Assembly: GCA_021904315.1 (NCBI GenBank)
Contig: CM038914.1
Coordinates: 21,749,065 to 21,813,064, forward strand
Direction of reading: 5' to 3'
From: Sphagnum magellanicum
Taxonomy: Eukaryota > Streptophyta > Sphagnopsida > Sphagnales > Sphagnaceae
Length of the DNA stretch: 64,000 bases
Position numbers and translations under genes: made by a program. Below the pieces are notes generated by a model. The model was not told where the DNA came from, ran no database searches, and saw nothing but the letters and a program-made list of their open reading frames with translations. Positions within the stretch are counted from its first letter, which is position 1; each line of letters starts with the position of its first letter. Below are positions 1 to 12,604 of the stretch, piece by piece.

Positions 1-59
1 ATTGCAAATGTACATGTGCTAATAATAAGGTAATGTATGCAACATGTCATGTTAACTTA

Positions 60-365
60 TGGAGCTTAGGAATAGATAACCCTTAAGTAGTCTAGGTAGC
101 CTTGTAGTACACATTTGGTTAGGTACCCTAAGTACTTTAGATAGCTGACGCAACCCCTAGGTAGCCTAAACAACATTTAGGTACTTTAGATAAATTAGGC
201 AACCCATGCTAAGTACTGTAAATAGTCTAGGTAAGCCCTCCGTACATCCTTCAATACCCTAGGTAACCCTTAGGTATGCCCTTAGATACCTAAATTAGTC
301 TAGGTAACCCCTAGGTAGCCTAAGTAGACCTATAGATATTTAAAGTAGTTTAAATGACTTAGGTA
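60..365. repeat. Degenerate CCTAGGTAG-type tandem array, left part
   Basis: Short units near 10-12 bases such as CCCCTAGGTAGCCTAAGTAG and AACCCTTAGGTA recur with heavy drift. The same kind of array resumes at 1,070-1,500 on the far side of copy 1 of the LTR-like repeat, so one array was probably split by that insertion. Confidence 0.7.
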
Positions 366-374
366 ATGTCATAG

Positions 375-1031
375 GCATGAGAACTATGAAGACAAACGAT
401 GAAAAAAAACCCTAAATTGAAATCCAACACAAAAGATAAAAACCAAGACAAAAACACAAGAGGCTAAAATAAAAACATGAAATGTGGAAACAAAATTTTA
501 AATAAATTTTTATTGTAATAATCATGAAAACATAAACAAAAAAGGAAAACAACAAAGCTATGGAACAAGATTGTACCATGGACTGGTTAATGTTGAATAA
601 ATTGAAAGTAATGAAGGGTCATACTTTTATTTACACCCCTTTGGGGACCTAATTCAAGGAAATTTCCATGGAGGTTTCCATGTGCCCACTAACTAAGGAA
701 GCTTATTAAGAGATTCTTTAATTATAAATGAATTATGAATTAATTAGGATTCAATTAAAATGAACTTAAAGTTAAGTGTGAATCAAGTAAGAGTTAACTA
801 AAAGTGAATTAGAAAAACTTGGGTGTGAACTATGAATTAGCTAGAAGTAATCTAAAAGTGAATTGAGAGTTAGTTAAAAATATCTAAAAATGAACTAAGA
901 ATTAACTAAAAGTTATTTAAGAATGAATTATGAGTTAATTATAAGTGGACTACAAGTTAGTTACAAGTGGATTATGAGTGAACTACGAAGTCATAAATGG
1001 AAATCAATGTGAATGAACTCCATTCATCATG
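375..1031 (-). repeat. LTR-like dispersed repeat, copy 1
   Basis: In reverse complement it follows the same order as the copies at 2.3, 20.3 and 26.1 kb: ATGAATGGAGTT start, a long TTAGTTAACT/AATTCATA low-complexity tract, GTGGGCACATG, GTCCCCAAAGG, a TATA-like box (here decayed to TGTAAATAAAAGTA), AACATTA, CTTGTT, AATAAA and a TTCATAGTTCTCATGCC end. TATA plus AATAAA suggests a solo LTR. It splits the CCTAGGTAG array. Confidence 0.65.
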
Positions 1032-1069
1032 TGACCATATTTAATATTGGCATTCATGACAAATAAATA

Positions 1070-1500
1070 ACCCTTAAGTAGTTTAACAATGCTTATGTAA
1101 ACCCTTAGGTATTCAATATAATTTAAATAACTTAAATAAGTAGCTTTTAGAAGTACCCTAAGTAGCCTAGGCAATCCTTCAATAACCCCTAAGTAGTTAG
1201 GTGCCTTCATGTCACCTAGATAGCCCCTAGGTAGGCTAGGGAAACTTTTAGGTAACCCATCAAATCCTTAAATGCATTAGGTACCCCAAGCAATCCCTAG
1301 GTATCCTATTTAATTTAAGTAGCCTTTAGGAAACCCCTAGGTATCCTATTTAGTTTAGGTAGTTTAGGCAACCCCTAGGTATCCCCATAATTATTTTAGT
1401 TAGTCTTATTAATCCCTAAATAGGCCTTTAGTTACCCTAATTAGTCTAGGTAGCTCTATGATAAGCCCCTATGTAGCCTACATAGTTTAGGGTAGATTGA
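1070..1500. repeat. Degenerate CCTAGGTAG-type tandem array, right part
   Basis: This continues the array at 60-365 with units such as AACCCCTAGGTATCC and AGTTTAGGTAG. It is not the plant telomere repeat TTTAGGG. Confidence 0.7.
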
Positions 1501-1603
1501 ATAAGTGATTTAAATAAGTTACTTAAAGTGCTTAATATGTGGTTTCATTTCATATTACATGAAAAAAGTTGGTGCAATGATAAACATTTTATCAAATCCT
1601 TAT

Positions 1604-2069
1604 TACTACAACAAATATACTTTGATCTAAACAAAAAAGTTTAAGTGTTTACTTTAAGTTGAGGTGTGCAACTTAAGCCACCAAGGCTTCTTAGCCTAGG
1701 TAGGCCATGTGTTGTTATTTGTTCAATTTGGAGCTTGTCACATGCCAACATTTTAGTGATAGAAAAAAACTTAGGCATGCCCACATTTTAGTTATAACAC
1801 TAATCACATATGATCATGTTACATAGGCATATGCAATTGCAAATTTTAGTTATAAAAACTAGTTGTAAATGGCTATGCCACATTGGTTAGATGTTAGGTG
1901 GATGAAATTTGTGTTAGCCACACCTCAATGTGTCTATTGTTTCGACTAGGTGCCACGATTTGTCTAGTGTCAATTGGACAAATTTGCAATTGGTTGTGGC
2001 CTTTATGACTAAAAAATAGTCATTTATGATTGAAAAAACCAATTGATAACATGCAAATTCTTTGTAGTG
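1604..2069. mobile_element. Possible non-autonomous CACTA element
   Basis: The right end TTCTTTGTAGTG is the reverse complement of CACTACAAAGAA, close to the plant CACTA terminus. The left end TACTACAACAAA is a poorer match. No 3-bp target duplication is visible, and the inside (AT-rich, with repeated TTTTAGTTATAA) has no coding signal. Confidence 0.35.
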
Positions 2070-2320
2070 ACATGAAGTTTCTTACATCATGATATGTTAA
2101 ACAATGGTAAAAATTAGGTTGTATTTGTTTTAAATTGTGAATGGATAATATGATATAAGTATTGGAAACAAGGTTTATAAAAAATTCATTATATTATTCT
2201 TCCATAAGCCCATCATGTATAAACCTTGTCAAATAATTTAAAAAATGTTTATTAGTATCCATAAACAGATGATGATGAATAAACTTAATTTGATGACATC
2301 ATGCACATCATTTTCACACA

Positions 2321-2860
2321 ATGAATGGAGTTTATCAATATGGATGTTCATCCATGATTCATAGTTCACTCTTAGTCAATTCATAATTCATTTTTAGTTC
2401 ATTCCTAGTTCTTTTAGTTCACTTTTAATTAACTTTTAGTTGATTCACAATTAACTTTTAATCCATTCTTAATTAATTTTTAATTAATTCATAGTTCATT
2501 TGTAGTTAGGAAGTTTCTTAAAAAGTTTCCCTAATCAGTGGGCACATGAAAATCACCATGGAAGTTTTTTTTAAAGTCAAGTCCCCAAAGGCCTATAAAT
2601 AAAAGTAGGACCTCCATTACTTTTAGTTTGTTCAACATTAGTTTAAGGTATCATCTTGTTTCATAACGTTGTTATGTTTTTTTTATATTTACATTTTCAT
2701 ATTTGATCACAATAAAGATTTGTTTGCACTTTGGTTTTACACTTGTCTTTAACTTCTTGTGAATTTGTCTTATTTTTTATGTTCCATGTTTGGAAGTAAA
2801 CTTAGGTTTGTCATTCATTTTCATAGTTCTTGTGCCGATGGCACACAACCTACCATTTAA
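2321..2860 (+). repeat. LTR-like dispersed repeat, copy 2
   Basis: This copy carries an intact TATAAATA at 2594-2601 after GTCCCCAAAGGCC, then AACGTTGTT and AATAAAG about 120 bases on. It lies opposed to copy 1 with about 1.3 kb between them, making a large imperfect inverted repeat. Confidence 0.65.
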
Positions 2861-2879
2861 ACATTGTAGGCTTCACATG

Positions 2880-3830
2880 AACAATATTTATGAACTATTA
2901 AATCAAATGATTTTGTTTTGACATTATATTCCTCTTTAAAAAAATATTTATGAAAAGTGTTTAAATTGTTTGCAATAATTACTAATGAATTTGTAAATAC
3001 TTTTCAAACATTTTCAAAATGTCATGTTAAGTCACAACTTTGTTCATAAACATCAAACCCAAGGGTGTAAGCATGGTAAAATAGACCAAAACATTAAGGA
3101 TGACAAGTGTTACTCTATATCATGCATATGAAAAAAATATTAAAAGAACATCACAATGGGTGGAAGTATGATATAAAAGTTTCCTTTGGCTTCTTTGTTG
3201 CACTTATAAAAATATATTTCCAAAAAAATAGAAATCAATATATATTTAAAATAACAAAAAATATTTTCATTTAGTCATTGGTATATTCATATTCAAGGAA
3301 CCTTCATCACAACATATTCCGTGAAATATCTAAGATTAGGTTAGGACATAAAGATCATTATATTTTTGAGGGCACCATTGAAAATATATTCTATGTTTTC
3401 TTTGCTGGAACATAAGTTTAATACATATTTGGAACAAAATATCAACCTACTTTTTAAATACATTTCACAACTATTCATTCATATTTCAAAGGAAATATTT
3501 TTATTACATGAAATTTGCAAATCAATGGAGATGGTTTTATTTTAAAAATTCAAAATAAATATTTTTGTTTATGAATTTGAGTCAAAGTGTAAATTTATAT
3601 GTTTATTTGATGGTGATGAATCATCCAAGTGTATTTTTTTGGGGTGTTAGTAAGCATTTTCCTTAAATGCCATTTTAAATATTTTTAAATATCTAAAATT
3701 AATTTAACTGCAAATGGTTATCAACCATGTTGTTTACATGTTTACAAGGTTCATGATCTATGGACATCAAATTTAATGTGTAAATCATGAATTGGAAATG
3801 AAGGTGGCAATTGTTTGTTATGTTCATGTA
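2880..3830. repeat. AT-rich dispersed repeat, related to 46.7-47.2 kb
   Basis: Several phrases recur in order with the 46.7-47.2 kb segment: GGGTG(T/C)AAGCATG, GAAGTATGAT near CCTTTGGCTTC/CCTTGGTCCTC, and TTAGGACATAA followed by ATTATATTT. Similarity is patchy. No gene is seen. Confidence 0.45.
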
Positions 3831-3833
3831 TAT

Positions 3834-4069
3834 CACTACAAGAAACTGTGGATTTTTTCACACAAAAGGTCATGGCTCATGACGTAATTTCTCAATTTGT
3901 GTAATATGTGTGCTAATTTAATGTCAAGTTTTAGTTTTAATGTAATATATGCCACAATAAGCACCACAATGTATTGTACATTATAATGGATGAAACCACA
4001 AAGTTTGCTTCACACATGTGTCATGAGCCGTGGCCTTTGGTGTGAGAAACATGATATTTTCTAGAAGTG
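3834..4069. mobile_element. Miniature CACTA-like element, 236 bp
   Basis: It starts with CACTACAAGAAA, the typical plant CACTA terminus, and ends CTAGAAGTG (reverse CACTTCTAG). Subterminal arms match as an inverted repeat: TCACACAAAAGGTCATGGC... against ...GCCGTGGCCTTTGGTGTGA, plus CTCATGAC/GTCATGAG. It has no coding capacity. The target duplication is unclear. Confidence 0.6.
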
Positions 4070-4739
4070 ATATGCACTATATCATTGTAAACAAATTTTG
4101 TTACATAGACATGACAATACCCAATTGTTTTTAGGATAATAAATTTTGCAAATAAAGTCTTCAGATACATATCTGATTTACTTGATATTTTCACCTTTTG
4201 CAAAATAAGTCATATTTATATTGAAACCACCATCACCAACATGGAATCAATTGTCAAATGGATTGGAAGATTGGAAATTTGTTATGAAGTCCTTGGAAAT
4301 TGGAAATTGAAATGATGCAAACATTGGCCATACTATAGGAATATTTTGACAAGGCCAATAATTTTTTCTTGTGCAAAACATTACAAAAATGAAGAAGCCT
4401 TCATGTATTTTCACAATTTGACCACTAATAATCTTTTTAAAAACTCCATGAACCAAGGATAACTTGCTAGGTATTTGCCATGGTTTGATGAGACCTTATA
4501 GAAGTCCATACATGTTTTCCATGGTCTGTATGTATTGAAAACTACACAATTTTCTTTTCTAAAAAATCCAATTATCTAGTTTTGAATCATATTTTAATTT
4601 TAATTTTTAGAATCATATGTGATTTAAATAAAGAGGTAAACAAAAACTGATCCAAATAATTTTACCCATTATGTTGTGCACAAAAGTACAAAACTTGGAG
4701 TCATAAAGTGCATCAAAATGTATTTAAACAATCATCTCA

Positions 4740-5010
4740 CATTCAGGACGAGGTCTTCCGTCCATCAATTTAGAATGCTATCCATTAGGTTGTACATAAC
4801 ACAAAATTTCACTTTGGTGTAGAGTGTATACCTTTGTGTGATCTAATTAATCAAGAAGTTTATAAAGCACGGGCACAATGCATTTGTATTTCATCTTCAG
4901 CTTGTTTAGGCAATAATGATCCACACATGCAATAAAAAGCATAAGTTTTTCTAATCAATAAGATTGGGGCACCACCCACTCTCATAGAAATTATGCCTTG
5001 TGTGAGTTTT
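4740..5010 (-). mobile_element. Faint Gypsy-type reverse transcriptase remnant
   Basis: On the minus strand short traces such as GGAPILLIRK and YKLLD recall the start of a Gypsy reverse transcriptase. The remnant is old and heavily broken, with no LTRs in reach. The rest of 4,070-5,300 is AT-rich and shows nothing else. Confidence 0.35.
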
Positions 5011-5309
5011 TGTGAATATAATTTCAAAGTGCCAAACAATCACGTGGTGAGAATCCAAATTATTGGTTCCAAATGCAAGTTACTTGCTTTTTTTTGAAAG
5101 CAATCATGTAATGGTAGTAACTTGATGATTAAGAACAATGTCTACATTTGTAATTTCAAGACTATCATTATATAATCTTAACTTGAGCAAGAAATTCAGA
5201 TTCCATTGTAAAAAAAGTTCGTTTTGAGGAAATGTATGAATATTTATATTCTTATTGTTAAATATCCTTATCATTAAAAACATCCAAAACCACCCAAAAT
5301 CAGTAACAA

Positions 5310-6075
5310 CCATTGTTGGGCAGATACCTGGTTTGGCAGGTTAGAGCCATCAGTCAATTTCCGTTCCAATTAGTAAAACCCAAATTGGAAACAGGCCTGA
5401 TTTTTGGAACCAGTTCTAGAACTAGAGCCTTTTAAGAGCCAAAACCAGCAGTTAACCTCCGGTTAACTCCCGGTTCTAATCCTTTTTTCAAAAATCTTGA
5501 TTCTGGTTCCACAAGTAAATGGAACCAAGAACCCAGTCCCATGTTCAGTTCTAACCAGAAGCCGGTTTCCAGCTCTAGTTTTGAGGTTGGTTCTGGTTCT
5601 AATTCCAATCCCTGAACCTTTTTTTCCAAAATTTTAGACAGGTACTTGGGAACCGGCCTGAGAACCGGAACCGGCCAAAATCCAGGAAGAACTGGCAACA
5701 CGCTCATCATCATCACCACCCTCTTTTCTTTGCAGCCAGAATTGTGGCTAAAGCTCCGGTGGAGGCTGCATGTGGATTCTCAACTCGACAGGAAAGCATG
5801 CATCTGATTTCCCAGCTCATCTAATTCGGCTGCAACTATGTTTTGGCCAACGATTAATTCTCGCCCCGCTATAAATAAGCCGACATTTGGATCGCCCAAA
5901 ACCGCATGAGGGGGAAGAGAATGAATGATATGTCGTTTGTCATATTTGCATGTGTAGCAGCTTCCCCACGAAGTGCCGGCTGTTTCTTCGCTGCCATTAG
6001 CTGCAGGTGCTCAAACATCGAGCCATGTTTTGCCTCTATCCTTCCTTGCTTTTGTTTTTTCTTCCCCAACACTGG
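5310..6075. mobile_element. Candidate hAT-type element with GGTTCC-rich part and GC-rich island
   Basis: The left end CCATTGTTGGGCAG and right end CCCCAACACTGG (reverse CCAGTGTTGGGG) form a hAT-like terminal repeat. AGTAACAA (5302-5309) and AGTAACTA (6080-6087) are a 7-of-8 flanking match, though the right one is a few bases beyond the expected end. Its left half is a low-complexity GGTTCTGGTTCC tract like the element at 12.2 kb. Its right half is a GC-richer island with TATAAATA at 5870-5877. An internal AACTGGCAACACG at about 5,691-5,703 could be an older end. Confidence 0.45.
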
Positions 6076-6080
6076 ATTTA
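5703..6080 (+). other. GC-rich island with TATA box and a short Cys-rich ORF
   Basis: The composition differs sharply from both sides. TATAAATA (5870-5877) is followed 30-50 bases later by ATGs at 5906 and 5921. The ORF to 6088 codes for 60 residues with eight cysteines and a hydrophobic stretch, but matches no family I know. It may be captured host promoter DNA inside a transposon, or chance. Confidence 0.3.
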
Positions 6081-8060
6081 GTAACTAGCTAGACCTGTCT
6101 CCATAGCACTCAACCTAAACCCCACATGTCATAGGGTCCTTCTTTCTAAGCAAAAATTCCAAACACAGGAAAACCAAATTATGTGAGAAAAATGAGGTTC
6201 AAAGTTCATACCAGTTAGGATATTCAGCTACTCTAGTGGCAAAAAAATTGTACATTTTGAACTGGATAAAAACCCACATGACATTTGAAATTTGGTAATT
6301 GTATTTTCATCTCTAACTCCTTACAAGTATGCTCCCAAGCTCCAATTACATGTTTCCCAAGATTCAACAATTGAAAGGTTTGACAAGTAGTCATGATTCT
6401 TTATTAGGTGGTGTGACTTGTGACCATGTTTGGAAAGAAAATATTTGCATATTTGTAACCATGGGTATAAAGACAAGATGTTGAATGGTCACATTATCCG
6501 TTCCACTTGAAAACAAAACTATGCAGCCACACTGTTATGATCAACCTTGAAGATTTTGCATCATAAGATGTACCAACACAAATTTGTAAAGTTGCACCTG
6601 TATTATGTTCTTAATTAGGTTGGTGTTGGCAGCCTTTATCTGTGGTCATTTCATCATTTCCACCATGATATAAGTTGCAAGACCTTACAAGGCAAGGTAA
6701 AGGCAATGCCCTACAAGGCAAGGTAAAACACAAGGCGAGGCAAGAAATCATCACACATTTAAGGAAAGCACATTTTCTTCCGATGGGTTCAATAGTATGC
6801 CAATTGCATCTAGTTGATGGCACCAACATTTCATATCTATTCACTTTTGCTTGTTTGTTTTGCTTCTACAAGGCATGTCTTCTTAGTATTCATATCCTTT
6901 TTAACATATAGATGTTGCACAAAAGGTATATGTAGCTTCTCTAAATAAGAAGCTAGTACACATGGTATTATACTTTTATGTTGTCAAGGTATTTCTCCTA
7001 GCATGTTGTTTGTTAGTATGTTGTACCTTGATATTTATGTTGTGCCTGTATAATGTAAGAAGTATGAATGAACAATTTTTTTAATCTGATCATTGCAAAG
7101 CTATGTTGTAATTTCAAACTTGATAGTTCTACATAATAAGGTTTATAACTCAACATGTTTCAAGGTTGAAAGACCATACTTCACAATATACATGCAATTA
7201 AAAACATATTTGTATAGCCTTAGCAATGCCAAGTAGCACGCCTTTTTTCTTTTTCCTGATCGGTGTTTTATTAACTCTGGCTACAAGCCTCAAGCAGGAT
7301 AGTGGACTATCCTCACTAAGTGTGAGGAGAATTGTGTTGGACTTACTAAATTTTGATGTGTATGTTGTGGTTGCACAATTTATGTCTAGGCATGATTCTT
7401 GAATAAGTTTTCATGTGTGTAACATTGATCTATAACTTTTATATTTTTCTTAAAAACTCAATGTCACATGTGCAAATTATTAGAGTATTGCAAAATGTTG
7501 TGCTAATGCATGTTTAAATGTCTGTGCATTCTTCTAAATGTGTATAGCATTTTGTAATGTAATCCTTAATGTGTGATTATATGTCATAGAAGCTATATTA
7601 TAATGTACAACGTGTAATATAATGTATGAAATTTATGCAATAGTATTGTATCATCACCCACACATTGTAAAAGCATGTTTTGAATGTAGAATAGTAAAGC
7701 GTTGTTATTTTGGTTCAAAAAAAAGATTTTGGTACAACTTATTTGCACATGATGTAGTGGTTTAAAAAAACCATGGTGAAGTGTAAATCTTTTTGTAGAT
7801 TGGTTAGATTGTTTGATTGGACTTCACAATACAGTCTCCCATCTTTGTTGATTGGATTACTTAAGCCACTTGCTTTGCTATTAGTGATTTGCTATTTTTT
7901 AGAGCCTTGCTTTCAAGATTATGAGTGAGATATGTAAATATGTAGTAATGGCATTAAAAATGTTGATGTAGGCCCAGATATGCAATATGGGTGGGGTTGT
8001 TTTTAACACACACATTGTATCGCACAATATGACATGTTAATATAATATACAACAAGTAAT
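6080..8060. other. AT-rich intergenic DNA, no gene seen
   Basis: I find no coding domain or transposon end. A perfect 8-bp hairpin (AGGATAGT, two-base loop, ACTATCCT) lies at 7296-7313, and an imperfect CAAGGCAAGGTAAA repeat at 6,690-6,740. Confidence 0.5.
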
Positions 8061-8099
8061 ATACATGATTAATTTCTAAAATATTACATATTAGATCCA

Positions 8100-8310
8100 A
8101 TCTGTAGAACCAACCACTTTTCTTGTGAAAAATTTAGGATTATTTTGTTGTAGAATCAATGATGTTTTGGAAAAAAAAGCCAAGAATTGAAAAAAAATCA
8201 CCAGCTTTCTATACATGGTACAAGTATCTAGCAAAAAATATAAATCAGTGTTCAGATTTTTCCTGTCATATTTTGTTAATAGTCAAATTTGGTTGAAGAA
8301 CTTATGGAGA
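8100..8310 (+). repeat. Dispersed repeat with TAGCCAAAAA/TTTGGCTAAA motifs, copy a
   Basis: It is the most diverged of three stretches sharing the order CTATACATGGTACAAGTA, TAGC.AAAAA, ATTTTG or ATTTTC run, CAAATTTGG and a final AC-TTATGGA. The better pair is at 22,150-22,480 and 33,590-33,840. Confidence 0.4.
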
Positions 8311-11300
8311 TCTAGTTGACAAAGAAAATAAACAAACAGCCTTCCTAATAGATAGATTTTACAAAACACAATGTTAATTGCATAAATATAAACTTGTTGA
8401 CATTCTAGAATTTGTGCATGATAAGAAATTAGTAACCAAACTAGAAAAAATACTATGCTCATTAAAAAACTAGATTCCTTGGTAAAAATTCAAAGTATGT
8501 TTGAATGTCAAGAGTTATGTGTCACCTATAAACATGCTATAATTCAACGATGTATGAAACAAAGGTCTAGTCTATAGAATAATAACTTTTAAGTTTCCGT
8601 CTTTATTTTATAGGATATATGGTAAGGGGTGGAATATTTTGAAATGGCATGAGCTAACCATTGGTCCTAGGGTCAATATGGCATTCCCAAAGTGAACACA
8701 GATGCATGATATCATGAAATGACATAAATGCAATCCGCATGCACACATGAATGGATTCCCATGCCATGATATAAATGCCATGGATTGGCATGGTAAGGAA
8801 TACAGGCCATGCTCTTGTGTGGGGAAAGGTGAATGAAAAGAATGCTCGTTGAACCTGCTTCAGAGTCCAAGCTAACCAAACAAACTTGTCCTTGCCACAT
8901 TTACAACACTGGCCTGTTTTATGCATTCCAAAGCCCTAGAGTGGCAATTGACTATCTAAGGAATTTGAATGGACTAGTACAGGTGAATACTAAAAGTATC
9001 TACCCAGTAACCAAAGTGATTAGTTTTTGGGTCCAATTTTTTGAGTGTAACATGAAGTTGTCACAAATTGCTTTCATTTAAAAAAGTTAGGGTTTCCCAC
9101 AACCCATGTGTGGGAAAGAAACACGGTACCCAAGACCCATTTAAGGGGGGAAGGGAAGCGGGCTTGGGTACCATACCTGTGCAGGTCCCCCCATGTCAGA
9201 TCTGTCTCTGATCCAAAGTGGGAGAAAGGGAGAGGAGGACTGGAGAACGGTGGGGAAACGTGGGTACATCAATCAATAATGAGAGTTCCGAGGTTTGAAT
9301 GTTTGAACAAATGAATAGGTAGTTGCACTAGTCGTTCATGGTCAAGAGGGGGAATAATGATGGTCTTCCTTAGCTAAGTAGCATGATAAGTGAATTTGCA
9401 CATATTAAAGTCCTGTCGGTTATAAAAATGATGTAAACTTGAATGATGAACTTCAAAGGGTTCATGCGTGGTTGATGAACTATGTAAAAATCAGCCTGGA
9501 AAAAGTTCCAGGAAGGGGAGAAGGGAGAATTCATGGATTCTTTGTGTATTGGTCTCAACAGACCAGGTGGGGACTCCCCAGTCACAACTCACACATGCCC
9601 CCCCAATCCACAAGTTGTGAGATTACTAACAGTCCCAGTCACTACCCAGCTTTTGTGTGTGTCTGTATTCTCCTTGGAAGTCCAGTGTTCCATAAGAAGT
9701 CACTTTGAATGTTGCCCAGGCTCCGTCTATAAATTGTTTTGTTGTCAGTGTACGGCGATTCATAGACTGGCAGGAACAAACGTTGCTGGTGGCAAGTGGT
9801 GGGTCAAACTTGGAAAAGAAAGTTTGCAGCCGACAAAGTCGAAGAAGTAGTGCAACTGATTGTCTCTTCTGGCCTAGAAGTAGCCACCACTTCTTCCCTT
9901 TGTTCCAATCAAAGGTATACATCTCCACTAAGCAAGGGATGTTGGGAAGAGGTTAGGGTCCAACAAAACATGGTCAAAATACTATCATCATGTAGCCGTC
10001 GTGCTACAAAAAAAGTTCTGGACCATGAACAGTAGCTGTTTGTCAACCCCTCAAGAAACACAATGATCTACTTGGGGGAGTGGGGGATGGGGGAGAAGGG
10101 AGGGGAGGGGGCACAACAGAATTGAGTAGAGGAAAATTGGACTTTGTTCAAAACTATTGAATATATTTGTTCTGTGCTTCTCACATGGAGCCAAAACAAC
10201 ATGACAGAAAGAAGCATTGTTGAATGGGTACCCATTTCCCAATAGCAATAAAATGAAATTTTTTTTGGTTTTGTCTTTTAAAGTTGGGGCCTTTGTGCAA
10301 CCCAAAGGTGAAGCACATTGCTAGTAATAGCGTGCAAGTTTACAAACTGCACAAGAAGTTGCCCATCTGATCAAAGTCCAAAACAAACTAGCATCTCTGG
10401 TCGCCGCAGTCGGTCCCCAATACCATTTATCTTCACTTGCTACTAGAAAGACAACAATATTATCCATTGGCACATGATCGGATGACTTTTGAAACCAGTA
10501 CAGAAGGGCTCAACAAATCCTAGCTTGCTTGATGGGAAGAATTCATGTGGCAGGTTCCTCATACTTTCAAACAAAAGTAAGGCAGTGCCACATTACGACT
10601 TGTTGTCGATGTTTTCAAATGTTCGACTATAGTGTGACGTGCATAGTGAGGTTCCTTGGGTACAATAATTTAGTTCTTGACTTTGTGGGTTATGGGCCAT
10701 CTCAGAAACAGGTGAGCGGTTTCAAAAGTTTGAACTGAAAGTGTTAGGGTTTTAAATACTATTCACAAGGAGAGAGATCATTTAAAGTGTAAAGAATCTC
10801 AATTTGAAATTTGAACCCATTTGCTTTCTTTTAGGGTTCTCGAGCCAAGCTAACTTACATTATAGAGATTTTATATAATGAAAATGAGATCTTTTAGGTT
10901 GAACATCATTTTTTGCATTTGTCTCGACTCTTGATTGTCGGTTGAAGAAAGGGTTGGCATATTTTGAAGTTCAACCCTAGCCTAGACTCAGTATGGAATG
11001 TACCGAACATGGTTTTTGTATTCTTCCCCTTAGTATTGAAGTAAGCATTTGGGTATCTTTGATTCTCATACACTGTGGAGCTGCTATTCAGAAATCCATG
11101 GTCACTACAAATGGTAGACAAGTAAACAAAAATTACAACCATTCAAATCTCTTCAAGTGTGGAAATGTTCAGTGCTGCCATAGAGAGGAGAAAACAAGTT
11201 GGGCAAATTGGTCATTTACTATGACTCAATACCTGTTTCTTTCTTTGTAAATACACTAGTACCTTTACCATTTGTGTAGTAATTAAATTATTTTCAATAA

Positions 11301-12200
11301 AAGTCAATTTTTTTCAAAAATAGCTGCCCACAATGCCAGAAGTTTTAGAAACTCTGTTTCGACCTAGTGTATATGGTCATATGGTTTATTCCAGGTCTAC
11401 ATGGCCAGGTCTTTGAATGCGCTAGAATTTCAAGAAGTTTTTGTTGTTACCACGGGAGTGAAGAAAAGGAAATTTTTTTTTTGTCAAGAAGATGCCAGAA
11501 TGGTAAAGCTAGACATGTAAGATTGCATGATGGGCTATTACTTAGCCTTGTGTCAATTAGGCTTGGCTCCAAGCTCCTCATCTCTTTAGCTTTATCCAAT
11601 TAATAGATTATTCTGGGTGCTTGAGCCTTTTGTCATCTTCTCCAGTTTGGAAGGGACTAAATATAACCAATGTCAGTGGTTATTTTTCTGAAATTTATGT
11701 TGTAGCCAAAGTTGCCATCATCCATAAGAAGTTTGAGCCAAGTTTTGGCCATAAACTAGATATGAAAGTCAAGAGAATTTAAGCATCCTTCTATATTTAT
11801 GGCTACCTATAGGCTATAATCTATTTTCAAAAGCTAGTGACTGAAGTCTTTGAGCCCTTTTTCATAACATTTCCTTCAAGTAGGTTGAAATTAGATTTTA
11901 CACGTTGACAAATTTGCCTGAGGAAAATAGTAACTGTAACCCAAGTTTCTTTTTACATTGGGACAAAATGGACAAACAGGAGTTAACAACTGCACTTCGG
12001 TACCCTAGTACCTTAGCAGCTTGGACAATAATTATATTAATTTAAAAAAAAATTGAAATTAATTTCAAAGAAAAGACATTTGCAAAGGTAAAGAGGGAAT
12101 TTTTTGAAATTTTCATGAATATTTATGTTTGAGTCAAGGAATAACGAATTATTAGACAGACGTTTATTGAAGCTGCCCTGTCTTAAAATACAATCTCAGT
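8311..12200. other. Unassigned DNA, partly GC-richer, no gene supported
   Basis: Between 8.6 and 10.3 kb the base composition is more even and several ORFs of 80-105 codons overlap on both strands, but none has a known domain, codon bias or splice context. G-rich runs (GGGGGAGTGGGGGATGGGGG) sit near 10,074. The remainder is plain AT-rich sequence. Confidence 0.5.
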
Positions 12201-12208
12201 AGTTTTTA

Positions 12209-12604
12209 CAAGCGTTGGGCAGGTGCCGGGTTTGGAGTCAGAACTCTAGCTAATAACAAACCGAACCAGAACTGGAATCAGAATTTGTATTTGTGAAGAA
12301 CCAGACGGTGGAACTAGTTCTTGTTTCCAGTTATGTCTGAAACTGGAACTGGAATCAAATCTATTTTGACAACAATTTTTTGGAAAAAAGGATTAGAATG
12401 GGGGGCTAAACGGAGTTTAACCAGCAGTTAACTGTTGATTCCAAAATGGGTTACCGGAAACTAGGTCATATGTTAGAACAGAAACTAGAATCAAAACCAA
12501 AATTTACTTTTTTGAAAGACCAGACGTGGAATCATTCTAATTTAGGTTTTTAGAATGGGAGCCAGGAGGTTCTTTAGAAAAGTAAAGACAACTGCCCAAC
12601 ACTG
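12209..12604. mobile_element. hAT-like miniature element with GGAACTGGAA-rich interior
   Basis: Ends CAAGCGTTGGGCAG and CTGCCCAACACTG are inverted repeats differing at two of 13 positions, of the hAT type. The start GTTGGGCAGGTGCCGGGTTTGG parallels the element at 5.31 kb (GTTGGGCAGATACCTGGTTTGG). The interior is a drifted GAACTGGAA/TTCCAGTT tract. Flanking octamers AGTTTTTA and GCTTTTGC agree only weakly. Confidence 0.6.

Noticed and set aside
1-1500. Telomere or CRISPR-like array
   Set aside because: Units are degenerate CCTAGGTAG types without spacers, and differ from TTTAGGG.
9439-10035. Overlapping ORFs of 79-105 codons
   Set aside because: Five frames on two strands are open over the same bases, with no domain or splice support in any.
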